From Trujillonella endophytica (GTDB lineage Bacteria; Actinomycetota; Actinomycetes; Mycobacteriales; Geodermatophilaceae): DNA of 64,000 nucleotides. Below the pieces are notes generated by a model, which saw only the letters and a list, made by a program, of their open reading frames with translations, did not search any database and was not told where the DNA came from. Shown in pieces: positions 51,896-60,477 of this stretch. Where the stretch lies: contig NZ_JABGCI010000004.1 of NCBI RefSeq assembly GCF_019799905.1, positions 310,001-374,000 on the forward strand, read 5' to 3'. Position numbers and translations under genes: made by a program. Within the stretch, counting starts at the first letter, position 1. Every line of letters begins with the position of its first letter.

Positions 51896-54025
51896 ATGGG
51901 CAGGTCGTTCGCATCCCGCGTCAGTCATCGCCGGCTCAAGTGGGTGATCCTGGTCGCCTGGCTCGTGCTGGCCGCCGCCTCGGGACCCCTCGCCGGTGGC
52001 CTGACCGACGAGCAGGAGAACGACATCGCGGCGTGGCTGCCGGGTGAGGCTGAGTCGACGCGGGCGCTCGAGGCGCAGACGGAGCTGGGCTCGGACCCCG
52101 ACCTGATCCCCGCCGTGGTCGTGTACGAGCGGGCCGGCGGGCTGACCGACGCCGACGCGGACGCCGTCGACGAGGACCTCCGGGCGTTCCGCCAGCTCGC
52201 GGAGCTCGACGGCGAGATCACCGGGCCGATCCCGTCCGAGGACGGCGAGGCGCTGCAGCTCATCGTGCCGCTCAACGTCGGCCCCGACGGCTGGGAGGCG
52301 ATCGGCCCGATCGTCGAGGACATGCGCTCCGAGGCCTCGAACGGCCCGGACGGGCTCGACGCCTACGTCACCGGCCCGGCGGGCTCCGCGGCCGACTCGT
52401 CGGAGGCGTTCGAGGGCATCGACGGCGCGCTGCTGTTCGCGGCCCTCGGCGTCGTCATCCTGATCCTGCTCGTCACTTACCGCAGTCCGATCCTGTGGAT
52501 CCTGCCCATCTTCTGCGCGGTGGTCTCGCTCTTCTGCGCGCAGGCGGTCGTCTACCTGTTCGCGCGCTACGCCGACCTGACGGTCAACGCCCAGAGCGCC
52601 AGCATCCTCACCGTCCTCATCGTCGGCGCCGGGACCGACTACGCCCTCCTCCTCGTCGCCCGGTACCGGGAGGAACTGCGCCTGCACGCGGACCGGCACG
52701 AGGCGATGACCGAGGCCGTGCACCGGGCCGGTCCCGCGGTGCTCGCCAGCGGCGGCACGGTGATCCTGGGCATGCTGTGCCTGGTCGCCTCGCAGATGAA
52801 CTCGACCGCCGGCCTCGGCCCGGTGGCCGCGATCGGCGTCGGCGTCACCCTCCTGGTCCTCATGACCCTGCTGCCCGCGCTGCTGGTCATCTGCGGGCGC
52901 TGGGTCTTCTGGCCCGTCAGGCCGAGCCTGGGCAGCGCCGAGCCGAGCGCCACCGGCCTGTGGGCCCGGGTGGGTCGCTGGATCAAGCCGCGCCCGCGAG
53001 CCACGTGGATCGTGACCAGCGCGCTCCTGCTCGTCGCCTGCGTCGGGGTGCTGAACCTGCACCCCGACGGCCTCACCCAGGCCGAGTCGTTCCGCGGCAG
53101 CCCCGAGTCGATCGAGGGCGACGAGGTGGCCGCCCGGCACTTCCCCGCCGTCGCCGGGAACCCCGTCTACGTCGTCACGACCGCCGACTCCGCCGCCGAC
53201 GTCCGCGAGGCCGTGCTGGCCGACGACGGCATAGCCGACGCCGCCGAGCCGCGGGTCCAGGGCGACGCCGCCCTCATCGAGGCGACCCTGACCGACGCAT
53301 TCGACAGCGAGGCCGCCGCCGGGACGATCGAGTCCCTGCGGAGCGCACTGGACGACGTCGGCGACGGCGAGGCCCTCGTCGGCGGGAACACCGCCCTCAA
53401 CCTCGACGTCCAGAACGCCTCGCAACGGGACAACCTCGTGGTCATCCCGCTGATCATGCTGGTCGTGCTGGTGGTCCTGGGGCTCCTGCTGCGCGCGCTG
53501 GTCGCGCCGCTGATCCTCATCGCCACCGTGGTGCTGTCCTACGGCGCCGCGCTGGGGCTGAGTGCGCTGATCTTCGACTGGACGATCGGTGTGACCACGA
53601 CCGACAGCTCGTTCCCGCTGTTCGTGTTCGTGTTCCTGGTCGCGCTCGGGATCGACTACAACATCTTCCTGATGACCCGGGTGCGGGAGGAGGCGGTCGA
53701 CCACGGCACCCGGCGGGCTGCGCTCATCGGCCTGTCGGCGACCGGCGGCGTGATCACGTCGGCCGGCCTGGTGCTGGCCGCCACCTTCGCCGTCCTCGGC
53801 ACGCTGCCGCTGACGTTCCTCACGCAGCTGGGCATCGCCGTGGCGCTCGGCGTGCTGCTGGACACGATCATCGTGCGGTCGGTCCTGGTCACGGCGCTGA
53901 ACCTGGACGTCGGCCGGCACATGTGGTGGCCGAGCGAGCTGGGGCAGCGCGAGGACGAGCCGGAGGTCTTCCGGGACGACGCCGACGCCGCGGCCGCGGC
54001 GCTGGAGAGCCGCGTCCGGACCTGA
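51896..54025 (+). CDS. MMPL/RND-family membrane exporter
   Basis: 709 aa. Two repeats of the MMPL fold: a first helix and large outer loop, then a helix bundle (LLFAALGVVILILLVTYRSP ... LTVLIVGAGTDYALLLVARYREEL), and again in the second half (LVVIPLIMLVVLVVLGLLLRAL ... LFVFVFLVALGIDYNIFLMTRVREE). The GxGTDYALL and GIDYNIFL motifs carry the proton-relay Asp. Exports lipids or hydrophobic compounds by proton motive force; substrate unknown. No TetR regulator is adjacent. Confidence 0.93.
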   Translation: MGRSFASRVSHRRLKWVILVAWLVLAAASGPLAGGLTDEQENDIAAWLPGEAESTRALEAQTELGSDPDLIPAVVVYERAGGLTDADADAVDEDLRAFRQLAELDGEITGPIPSEDGEALQLIVPLNVGPDGWEAIGPIVEDMRSEASNGPDGLDAYVTGPAGSAADSSEAFEGIDGALLFAALGVVILILLVTYRSPILWILPIFCAVVSLFCAQAVVYLFARYADLTVNAQSASILTVLIVGAGTDYALLLVARYREELRLHADRHEAMTEAVHRAGPAVLASGGTVILGMLCLVASQMNSTAGLGPVAAIGVGVTLLVLMTLLPALLVICGRWVFWPVRPSLGSAEPSATGLWARVGRWIKPRPRATWIVTSALLLVACVGVLNLHPDGLTQAESFRGSPESIEGDEVAARHFPAVAGNPVYVVTTADSAADVREAVLADDGIADAAEPRVQGDAALIEATLTDAFDSEAAAGTIESLRSALDDVGDGEALVGGNTALNLDVQNASQRDNLVVIPLIMLVVLVVLGLLLRALVAPLILIATVVLSYGAALGLSALIFDWTIGVTTTDSSFPLFVFVFLVALGIDYNIFLMTRVREEAVDHGTRRAALIGLSATGGVITSAGLVLAATFAVLGTLPLTFLTQLGIAVALGVLLDTIIVRSVLVTALNLDVGRHMWWPSELGQREDEPEVFRDDADAAAAALESRVRT

Positions 54026-54035
54026 GGACGGCGGG

Positions 54036-54362
54036 TCAGGCGGCGTCGGCCTCCGGCGCCCCGCCCTCCAGCGCGGCGAGGACGTCGTCCATCTGCAGGC
54101 TGACCAGCCAGCCGAAGGTGACCTCCTCGACCGTCTGGTCGGTGACCTGGGCCATGGCGTCCAGCTGCGCGGCCAGCACACCGCGGGCGGCGCGGTAGAG
54201 CTCGGCCGCCGAGACGGCAGCGCCGACGTCGGCCAGCCACAGCCGGCCGTCGCGCAGGACGCGGACCTCGGGCTCCTCACCGCAGCCGAGGTCGGCGCCG
54301 GCGCCGGCCACCAGGGCGGCGCCGGCCCGCAGCTCGGTGCGCCGGCGGCGGTCGGGGGTCAC
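54036..54362 (-). CDS. Hypothetical protein
   Basis: 108 aa. MTPDRRRRTELRAGAALVAGAGADLGCGEEPEVRVLRDGRLWLADVGAAVSAAELYRAARGVLAAQLDAMAQVTDQTVEEVTFGWLVSLQMDDVLAALEGG has a regular alternating pattern and acidic C-terminal half and is well supported by codon usage, but I recognise no family. It converges with the MMPL gene, 10 bp away. Confidence 0.6.
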   Translation of the reverse strand: MTPDRRRRTELRAGAALVAGAGADLGCGEEPEVRVLRDGRLWLADVGAAVSAAELYRAARGVLAAQLDAMAQVTDQTVEEVTFGWLVSLQMDDVLAALEGGAPEADAA

Positions 54363-54578
54363 CGGGCGCTCGCGGGCGGGGTTCCGGGACGGCGGTGCGA
54401 CGGCGACATGGCGGTCTCCTCCGGGTGGCCCCGGGCCGGGGCGATGTCCCTGGAGTCGGCAGCCGCGGTCGCCGTCCTGACCGCGGGCCGCGGCGGGCGG
54501 GAGCGGTGTGGCCGGCGGGACGGGCGTGACGACCCCCGTCGCACGAGGCAGCGGGCTCCCGAGGAGCCGCCACCGTCG
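54363..54578. other. Short intergenic stretch
   Basis: About 215 bp between two minus-strand small genes. No convincing ORF; it should hold the promoter of the 108-aa protein. Confidence 0.4.
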
Positions 54579-54797
54579 TCAGCAGCAGCGGTCGACGGCC
54601 TGCCGCTCGCGCGCGTCGGAGCGGCGCCGCTCGAACTCCCGCCGGCTCATCGGCGGGTGCCCGTGCTCGGCGCACTCGGCGAGGTAGCGGTCCCAGTGGG
54701 CCTCGCCGCTCCACTCCCGCAGGTACCAGCGGACGCCCCTCCAGCGGCGCTGCCCGCGTGCAGGGACAGCATGCTCACCCCGTGGTCGGCCCACCAC
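54579..54797 (-). CDS. YbdD/YjiX-like small protein
   Basis: 72 aa from GTG 54797. The core RRWRGVRWYLREWSGEAHWDRYLAECAEHGHPPMSRREFERRRSD matches the YbdD/YjiX (DUF466) family, whose E. coli members act with the pyruvate transporters CstA/BtsT. No cstA homolog is in the window, so this copy is separated from its usual partner. The first 18 residues are poorly conserved and the true start may differ. Ends CC, with two terminal cysteines. Confidence 0.75.
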   Translation of the reverse strand: MVGRPRGEHAVPARGQRRWRGVRWYLREWSGEAHWDRYLAECAEHGHPPMSRREFERRRSDARERQAVDRCC

Positions 54798-54827
54798 TCG
54801 GCAGGCGGGAGCGGGGATCGCCGCCGG

Positions 54828-55490
54828 TCAGGGCGCGTCGGCCACCAGGTCGGCGAAGACGACGACGTTGTCCTCGTAGCTGCGCGCCTGCTGGTCGAAG
54901 GACCCGCCGCAGGTGATGACCCGCAGCCCCGCGTGGTCGAGGTCGCCGTAGACCGCGTCGGTGGGGAAGGCGTCCTTGTCGACCTGCTCGACCCGCAGGA
55001 CACGGAACCGCGCCGTGCCGCCGTCCTCGCGGACGACGCGGATCTCGTCGCCGGGGCGCAGGTCCGGGAGCCGGGCGAACACCCCCGGGGCGCCGCCCCA
55101 GTCGACGTGCCCGGCGATGACCGCGGGGCCCAGCTCACCGGGCGTCGGCGCCCCGGTGAACCAGCCGGCCGGGAAGCCGGCCGGCGGGACCTCGAGCGTG
55201 CCGTCGTCCTGCAGTCCGAGGTCCATCAGCTCCGAGTCGACGCCGATGGCCGGGATCACCACGCGAACCGGCCGCGACTCCGCCAGCACCGCCGGGCCGG
55301 GGCCGCCGGGCAGGGCCGCCGCCGTCGGCGCCGTGGTCGACGACGTGCTCGAGGGTGCGGGTCCGGCCGCCGGGTCGGTGGCGCACCCGGCGGTCCCGAG
55401 GGCGATCCCCAACAGGACGGCGGCCGCGCAGCGGCGCATCCGGGACCGGATCCCGGGTGCGCCGGGCGCGAGCGCGCCGCCAGCGGTCAC
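54828..55490 (-). CDS. Class F sortase
   Basis: 220 aa from GTG 55490, which overlaps the stop of the upstream ice-binding-like gene (GTGA). Signal-anchor with a lipobox-like LGTAGC (Cys near residue 36), Ser/Thr-rich linker, then sortase fold: IPAIGVDSELMDLGL, AGHVDWGGAPGVFARLPDLRPGD (catalytic His), LRVITCGGSFD (catalytic Cys) and the Arg in QQARSYEDNVVVFA. Class F (actinobacterial, SrtE-like) sortases cleave sorting signals and can attach proteins to the wall. Its probable partner is encoded just upstream. Confidence 0.9.
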   Translation of the reverse strand: MTAGGALAPGAPGIRSRMRRCAAAVLLGIALGTAGCATDPAAGPAPSSTSSTTAPTAAALPGGPGPAVLAESRPVRVVIPAIGVDSELMDLGLQDDGTLEVPPAGFPAGWFTGAPTPGELGPAVIAGHVDWGGAPGVFARLPDLRPGDEIRVVREDGGTARFRVLRVEQVDKDAFPTDAVYGDLDHAGLRVITCGGSFDQQARSYEDNVVVFADLVADAP

Positions 55491-56551
55491 ACGCCCCCGG
55501 TCGTCGCGAGGAGGAGGCGGGTGCCGGTCGGCAGCGGGCGGGGCTCCGGTGCCCGCGCGGCGCTGCCGTCGCCGGTGTCGACCGATCCGACCGGCACCTG
55601 GGCGACCTGGCCGGACCCGGCCTGCCCCGGCCGGCCCGCGGGTCCCGCCACCCCCGTGGAGCCGGCGCCCGGTGTGGTGCCGGCGCCCGGGTCCGAAGCG
55701 CCCGGCGTGGTGCCCGGCGTGGTGCCCGGCGGGGTCGTGGTGGGCGGGGTGCCCGTGGTCGGCGGGGTGCCGGTGACCGGCGCGGTGCAGCCCGGGCGCG
55801 TGATCACGTTGGTGTCCAGGCTCACCGCGCCGTCGCTGGCCAGCAGCCGCCCCTCGACCGTGGCGCCCGTAGTGAGCGTGATGCTGGTGTCGGCGAGGAT
55901 GTTCCCGCGGAACGTGGTGGTCGTGCCGAGCGTGGCCGAGCTGCCGACCTGCCAGTAGACGTTGCACGCCTGGGCGTCGTTGAGCAGCACCACGCTGCTG
56001 CCCGGACCGGTGGTGAGGGTGGTGCCGGCCTGGAAGACGAAGACCGCGTCGGGGTCGCCGGCCGCGTCCAGGGTGAGCGCACCGCTGAGCCCCATGGAGC
56101 TCGGCGCCGTGTAGACGCCCGGGGTCAGCGTCCGGCCGGCGAGGTCGGCCGACAGCGTCTCCGTCGACGGCTGACCGGCGGCGACGCCGTAGGCGGTGAG
56201 CAGGTCGGCCTTCGCGCCCGAGGCGACGGCGGTGTCGAGACTGTGGTCGGTACCCGTGATCAGCAGACGCCCCGGGACGGGGACCGTGGTCGTCGGGTAG
56301 GTCGCGATGTCGCCGGTGATCGTGGTGGGCCCGGCGGCGCTGGTGATGCCCGATCCGGCCAGGATGGCGAAGTCCTCCGCCGTACCCAGCGGGATCGCCG
56401 TCGCCGCCTGCGCGGTGCCGCCGGTCGCGGCCAGCAGGCCGACGGAGCAGGCCACGGCCAGGGTGGTCGCGGATGCCGCTCCGAGACGCCGGCGGCGGAG
56501 GGTGCTGCTCCGGTCGAACGCGGAGCGGGAGGGGCTCGGGACCGACGTCAT
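55487..56551 (-). CDS. Secreted DUF3494 ice-binding-like protein with an LPTGT tail
   Basis: 354 aa. Signal peptide (about 1-49, AAATG...AQA). Residues about 50-255 form the DUF3494 ice-binding-like beta-solenoid: AEDFAILAGSGITSAAGPTTITGDIATYP, DAVFVFQAGTTLTTGPGSSVVLLNDAQACNVYWQVGSSATLG and TTTFRGNILADTSITLTTGATVEGRLLA. A Thr/Pro/Gly-rich low-complexity stalk follows, ending RPLPTGTRLLLATTGGV. LPTGT resembles a sortase motif, but the tail behind it is short and lacks the usual hydrophobic helix plus basic end. It is translationally coupled to a class F sortase. Confidence 0.85.
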   Translation of the reverse strand: MTSVPSPSRSAFDRSSTLRRRRLGAASATTLAVACSVGLLAATGGTAQAATAIPLGTAEDFAILAGSGITSAAGPTTITGDIATYPTTTVPVPGRLLITGTDHSLDTAVASGAKADLLTAYGVAAGQPSTETLSADLAGRTLTPGVYTAPSSMGLSGALTLDAAGDPDAVFVFQAGTTLTTGPGSSVVLLNDAQACNVYWQVGSSATLGTTTTFRGNILADTSITLTTGATVEGRLLASDGAVSLDTNVITRPGCTAPVTGTPPTTGTPPTTTPPGTTPGTTPGASDPGAGTTPGAGSTGVAGPAGRPGQAGSGQVAQVPVGSVDTGDGSAARAPEPRPLPTGTRLLLATTGGV

Positions 56552-56640
56552 GCCGTCGTCCTCTCACCGGCGCGGGACGCCGGGTTCGCGGAGCGCTGGA
56601 GACGACGCCGGCATGAGTGCCGACGCACGAGGTGTCCCAG

Positions 56641-56680
56641 TGCGACGAACCTAGCACCCTTCGTAATTGTCTCATCACAA
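56641..56680 (-). promoter_or_regulatory. AT-rich promoter of the ice-binding/sortase operon
   Basis: An unusually AT-rich block: TTCGTAATTGTCTCATCACAA (plus strand, 56660-56680) with the inverted repeat TTGT-n6-ACAA, then AACCTA (56648-56653), which is TAGGTT, a -10 box, on the minus strand. The leader would be about 90 nt. Confidence 0.5.
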
Positions 56681-57235
56681 CTAGTGACGCACGGCCGCGT
56701 CCCCGAGCGTGCCCGATCCGTCGGCCGGCGGTCCCGCAGGCTCCGGGACCAGCCGCTCGGCGACCCCGAAGACGAGCAGCGCAGGCACGATCACGAGGGC
56801 CGGGGGCAGCACCAGCGGGGCGGCCAGCAGCGTGATCGCCAGGACGCCCGGTGCGCTCAGCAGCCAGCCGCGCCGCCGTCGCCGGTCGGTCAGTGCCCCC
56901 CAGCGCACCCCGCACCACATGAGCCAGCGGCGCAGCACCGGCACGCCGCTCTCCCGCATGACGCGGCGGAACAGGCCGTCGGCGTCGCGGGCGGTCACGG
57001 CGCCGGTGGCGATCCCCTCGGTGCACAACCAGTCGTGCAGCACGGCGGCGCGGGTGTACAGCCCCCAGCGCGGCACGAGCCACACGACCACGCGCGGCAC
57101 GGTCGCGAGGTCGGTGCGGAACCCGGCGGGGACGACGAAGCGGTCGCGGCGTCCCCGGTAGGCCAGCGACTCCAGCAGCTCCCACTCCTCGGGCCCGCTG
57201 CTGCGCACCGCCACGGTCGGTGTCTCGAACGGCAC
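56681..57235 (-). CDS. DUF1353 protein with C-terminal membrane segments
   Basis: 184 aa from GTG 57235 (GGGGAGGGG upstream). DUF1353 core: YRGRRDRFVVPAGFRTDLATVPR and YTRAAVLHDWLC (D-W motif), known from phage-type and bacterial proteins of unknown role. It then has two hydrophobic segments (WLLSAPGVLAITLLAAPLVL; PPALVIVPALLVFGVAERL), unusual for the family. The longer frame to 57268 lacks a ribosome site. It precedes the ice-binding gene on the same strand, separated by its promoter. Confidence 0.85.
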   Translation of the reverse strand: MPFETPTVAVRSSGPEEWELLESLAYRGRRDRFVVPAGFRTDLATVPRVVVWLVPRWGLYTRAAVLHDWLCTEGIATGAVTARDADGLFRRVMRESGVPVLRRWLMWCGVRWGALTDRRRRRGWLLSAPGVLAITLLAAPLVLPPALVIVPALLVFGVAERLVPEPAGPPADGSGTLGDAAVRH

Positions 57236-57335
57236 GGCTGCCCCTCCCCGGCTCGGCCGCCCCATCATGACGACCGACGCGCACCGGCGGCGACCTCGGT
57301 GAGGCCGCCGCCGGTGGCATCGGGGTGGGGTCCGG

Positions 57336-59087
57336 TCAGGCGACCGGGTCGATCCGGTCCAGCAGCGGCGCGGCCACCGGGGAGGCCGCCGTCAGGTAGG
57401 CGGTGAACGCGTCCAGGTCGATCGGGCCGGTGACGGCGTTCGTCCCGCCGGTGAGGACGGAGAACCCGTCCCCGCCGCCGGCGAGGAAGTTGTTCACCGT
57501 GACGCGGTAGACGCCGGTCGCCGTCACGGGCACGCCGTCGATGGCGACGCTCGAGTCCGGCACCCGGGTGCCCGTGCACGGGTCGGCCCCGGCCGGCGCG
57601 GGCGTGCCCGAGGCGCTGACGGAGTAGGACACCGTCGCCGAGGCGTAGAGCACCCGGTTGACCTGGAACTGCTGCTCGAGCAGGCAGTTCAGCTGCGCGC
57701 CGGTGAGGTCCAGCGTGACCAGGTTGTTGCCGAACGGCTGGACGGTGAACGCCTCCTCGTAGGTGACGTCACCGGCGAGCAGGTCGGCGCGCACCCCGCC
57801 GGGGTTCATGAACGCGGCCACCGCGCCCGCCTCGTCGTCCGTGGCGGCCAGCTGGGCGTCGGCGATCACGTTGCCCAGCGTCGACTCCGCACCGGCCGGG
57901 ACCGCCTCCTGGAGGCGGGTCAGGTCCTGGGTGACCTGGCCGACGACCTCGCCCGCGATCGGGCCGAGGGCCTCCCGGTACCGGGCGATCAGCGCGGTCT
58001 GCTGCGCGTCGCGAGCGACGTCCCGGGTCACGATCACGTTCTCGGCGGACGCGGTGATCACGTCACCGGTGCGCCGGTCGATCGACAGGTCGATGTCGGT
58101 GACCAGCCGGCCGAAGGAGCTGCCACTGGTGACCAGCTTGCCGTCGAGCTCGCAGTTGTAGGCCTGGTGGGTGTGCCCGCTGACGACGACGTCGATGGCA
58201 TCGCTCATGCCCGCGGCGATGTCGACGATCGGACCGGTCATGCCGTTGCAGCCGTTGATGTCCCAGGCGTCGGCGCCGGTCTGGTTCCCGCCCTGGTGCA
58301 GCAGCACGACGATGGTCTCGACGCCCTGGGCCTGCAGCTCGGCGGTGTACCGGTTGGCGGTCTCCACCTCGTCGGCGAAGTCCAGCCCGGCGACGCCCTG
58401 CTGGCTCACGATGTCCGCGGTGCCCTCGAGGGTCATCCCGATGAAGCCGACCTGGACGCCCTGCACGCGGTGGATCGCGTAGGGCGCCAGCAGGGGCTCC
58501 CCCGTCTCCGTGACGAAGGCGTTGGCGGAGAGGTACTGGAAGTCCGCGCCCTCGTACGGCGTCCCGTCGGCGCAGCCGTCGACCGGGTGGCAGCCGCCGT
58601 TCTGGATGCGCAGCAGCTCGGCGGCACCTTCGTCGAACTCGTGGTTGCCGACGCTGGCGTAGTCCAGGCCGGCGAGGCCGAGCGACTCGATGGTCGGCTC
58701 GTCGTGGAAGGCGGCCGACAGCAGCGGGGACGCGCCGATCAGGTCGCCGGCGGCGACGGTGATCGTGTTGTGCTTCTTCTGCTCCTCGGCCAGCTGGGCG
58801 AGCTGCGTGGCCAGGAACTCCGCTCCACCGGCGTCGACCGTCGGGCCGGGGGTGGCACCGACGGCCGGCCCCGTCTGGATGCGGCCGCTGGAGCCGGCCG
58901 GCGCCTCGAGGTTGCCGTGGAAGTCGTTGAGGGCCAGCAGCTGGACCTCGACCGGCGGCGGTCCCGCGGGGGTGGGGCGTCCCGGGGCGGCAGTGGCGCC
59001 GGAGGTGGCGCCGACGACGGTGAGTGCGGTGAGAGTGGTCGTCACCGCGGCGACCACGCTCGTCCGGCGGAGGACGGTTCGGTGCAT
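57336..59087 (-). CDS. Secreted bifunctional 5'-nucleotidase/UDP-sugar hydrolase
   Basis: 583 aa from ATG 59087. Signal peptide about 1-34 (TLTALTVVGATSGATAAP). Metallophosphatase domain: LLALNDFHGNL (metal Asp, His), AAGDLIGASPL, VGNHEFDEGA, VVLLHQGG and VVSGHTHQAYNC. C-terminal 5'-nucleotidase domain from about 370 with NPGGVRADLLAG, TVQPFGNNLVTLDLTG and NNFLAGGGDGFSVL. It releases phosphate from extracellular nucleotides. The open frame extends to 59432 but translates poorly. It is divergent from the heme-oxygenase-like gene, with a hairpin between them. Confidence 0.93.
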   Translation of the reverse strand: MHRTVLRRTSVVAAVTTTLTALTVVGATSGATAAPGRPTPAGPPPVEVQLLALNDFHGNLEAPAGSSGRIQTGPAVGATPGPTVDAGGAEFLATQLAQLAEEQKKHNTITVAAGDLIGASPLLSAAFHDEPTIESLGLAGLDYASVGNHEFDEGAAELLRIQNGGCHPVDGCADGTPYEGADFQYLSANAFVTETGEPLLAPYAIHRVQGVQVGFIGMTLEGTADIVSQQGVAGLDFADEVETANRYTAELQAQGVETIVVLLHQGGNQTGADAWDINGCNGMTGPIVDIAAGMSDAIDVVVSGHTHQAYNCELDGKLVTSGSSFGRLVTDIDLSIDRRTGDVITASAENVIVTRDVARDAQQTALIARYREALGPIAGEVVGQVTQDLTRLQEAVPAGAESTLGNVIADAQLAATDDEAGAVAAFMNPGGVRADLLAGDVTYEEAFTVQPFGNNLVTLDLTGAQLNCLLEQQFQVNRVLYASATVSYSVSASGTPAPAGADPCTGTRVPDSSVAIDGVPVTATGVYRVTVNNFLAGGGDGFSVLTGGTNAVTGPIDLDAFTAYLTAASPVAAPLLDRIDPVA

Positions 59088-59340
59088 CAGGAGGAGCTCC
59101 CAGATCCGAGGACCCCGGGTGGGTCCCCGGGGACCTCCGACGGTACGGAACCCTCCGTCACCAGTGGGTGACGGGAGGGCGACGTCCTGGCGTCGGTCCA
59201 GGAGTCCACCGGGAGGTTCCGCCCCGGGGAAACGCGGACCGCCACCACTCCCGCGCGGTGGGAGGGGTGCCCCTCTCTGCCTGCTCGCCGGGGTGAGTGA
59301 CCTACGCGACCCCTGTGCATCGAGTGCGACCCGATTGGGC

Positions 59341-60363
59341 ATGGCCGACGTCATGCAGTTTCCCGAGCCCAGGGGCCCCCTGAGCAGTGCGTTGCGCGAC
59401 GACCTGCTCGTGGGCGAGCTGTCCCCCGACACCGTCGCCCTCGCCGAGCGGACGGCGGCCGACAGCGCCGACCCGCTGCTGGACGAGGACCTCCAGCTCG
59501 CCCTCGCCGCCTGCTACGAGCTGCACTACCGCGGGTTCGACGGCGTCGACGAGGCGTGGGAGTGGGACCCGGCCCTCCTCACGCTCCGGGCGCACCTCGA
59601 GCGGGCGCACCTCGCTGCGCTGCAGGAGCTCGTCGGGCCGCTGGAGGTCTCGGGCGACCCGGTCGACCGGCAGCTCACCGCGCTGATCGCGGCGGACGAC
59701 GGGCCGTCGCTGTCCCGGTACCTGGCCCGCTCCGGCTCGCTCGACCAGTGGCGCGAGTACCTGGTCCTGCGCTCGGTCTACCACCTCAAGGAGGGCGACC
59801 CGCACACGTTCGCCCTGCCCCGGCTCAGCGGCCGCACCAAGGCCGCGATGGTGGAGATCCAGGCCGACGAGTACGGCGGCGGCACCCCCGCCCGCATGCA
59901 CAGCGAGCTCTTCGCCGGGCTGCTGCGCGACCTCGACCTCGACGACGGCTACGGCGCCCTCTGGGACGACGCCCCGGCGCCGGCGTTCAGCTCGGTCAAC
60001 ACGATGTCCCTGTTCGGGCTGCACCGCCGCTGGCGGGCCGCGGCCCTGGGCCACCTGACGGCCGTGGAGATGACGTCGTCCGAGCCGAGCCGCCGCTACT
60101 CCGCGGGGCTGCGCCGGCTCGGCTACGGGCCGGGCACCACCGTCTTCTACGACGAGCACGTCGAGGCCGACGCCGTGCACGAGCAGATCGCCGCCGTGGA
60201 CATGTGCGGCTCGCTCGTCGCCGGCGAGCCGCACCTGACCGCCGACGTGCTCTTCGGGGCGGCGTGCTCGCTGGCCCTGGACGGCCTGACGGCGCGGTAC
60301 CTCCTGGGCGCCTGGGAGACCGGCGGGTCGGCCCTGCGGGGATCGCGGCCGCTCGCCGCCTGA
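59341..60363 (+). CDS. Heme-oxygenase-fold iron-containing redox protein
   Basis: 340 aa from ATG 59341. All-helical HO-like protein of the iron-containing redox enzyme type: CYELHYRGFDGVDEAWEWDP, LVLRSVYHLKEGDPHTFALPRLSGRTKAAMVEIQADEYGGG, HRRWRAAALGHLTAVEMTSSEPSRRYSAGLRRLGYG and EHVEADAVHEQIAA supply Glu/His ligands for a probable di-iron site. Such enzymes do oxidative desaturation or C-C cleavage; the substrate is unknown. ATG 59353 is a second possible start. Confidence 0.85.
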   Translation: MADVMQFPEPRGPLSSALRDDLLVGELSPDTVALAERTAADSADPLLDEDLQLALAACYELHYRGFDGVDEAWEWDPALLTLRAHLERAHLAALQELVGPLEVSGDPVDRQLTALIAADDGPSLSRYLARSGSLDQWREYLVLRSVYHLKEGDPHTFALPRLSGRTKAAMVEIQADEYGGGTPARMHSELFAGLLRDLDLDDGYGALWDDAPAPAFSSVNTMSLFGLHRRWRAAALGHLTAVEMTSSEPSRRYSAGLRRLGYGPGTTVFYDEHVEADAVHEQIAAVDMCGSLVAGEPHLTADVLFGAACSLALDGLTARYLLGAWETGGSALRGSRPLAA

Positions 60364-60439
60364 CCAGGTCGGGACGGAGGGACCGACCGATACCGGTACG
60401 CAGCCGTTCTGACTGGAGATCGACCCACCGCTGCCGAAA

Positions 60440-60465
60440 GGAGAGTCGCCGTTTCTCGACTCTCC
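60440..60465 (+). promoter_or_regulatory. Leader hairpin before the GAF-MCP gene
   Basis: GGAGAGTCG (60440-60448) pairs with CGACTCTCC (60457-60465), 9 bp, 8-nt loop, just 2 nt before the GGAGG used by ATG 60478. It might affect ribosome access. Confidence 0.35.
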
Positions 60466-60477
60466 CGGAGGACCCCC

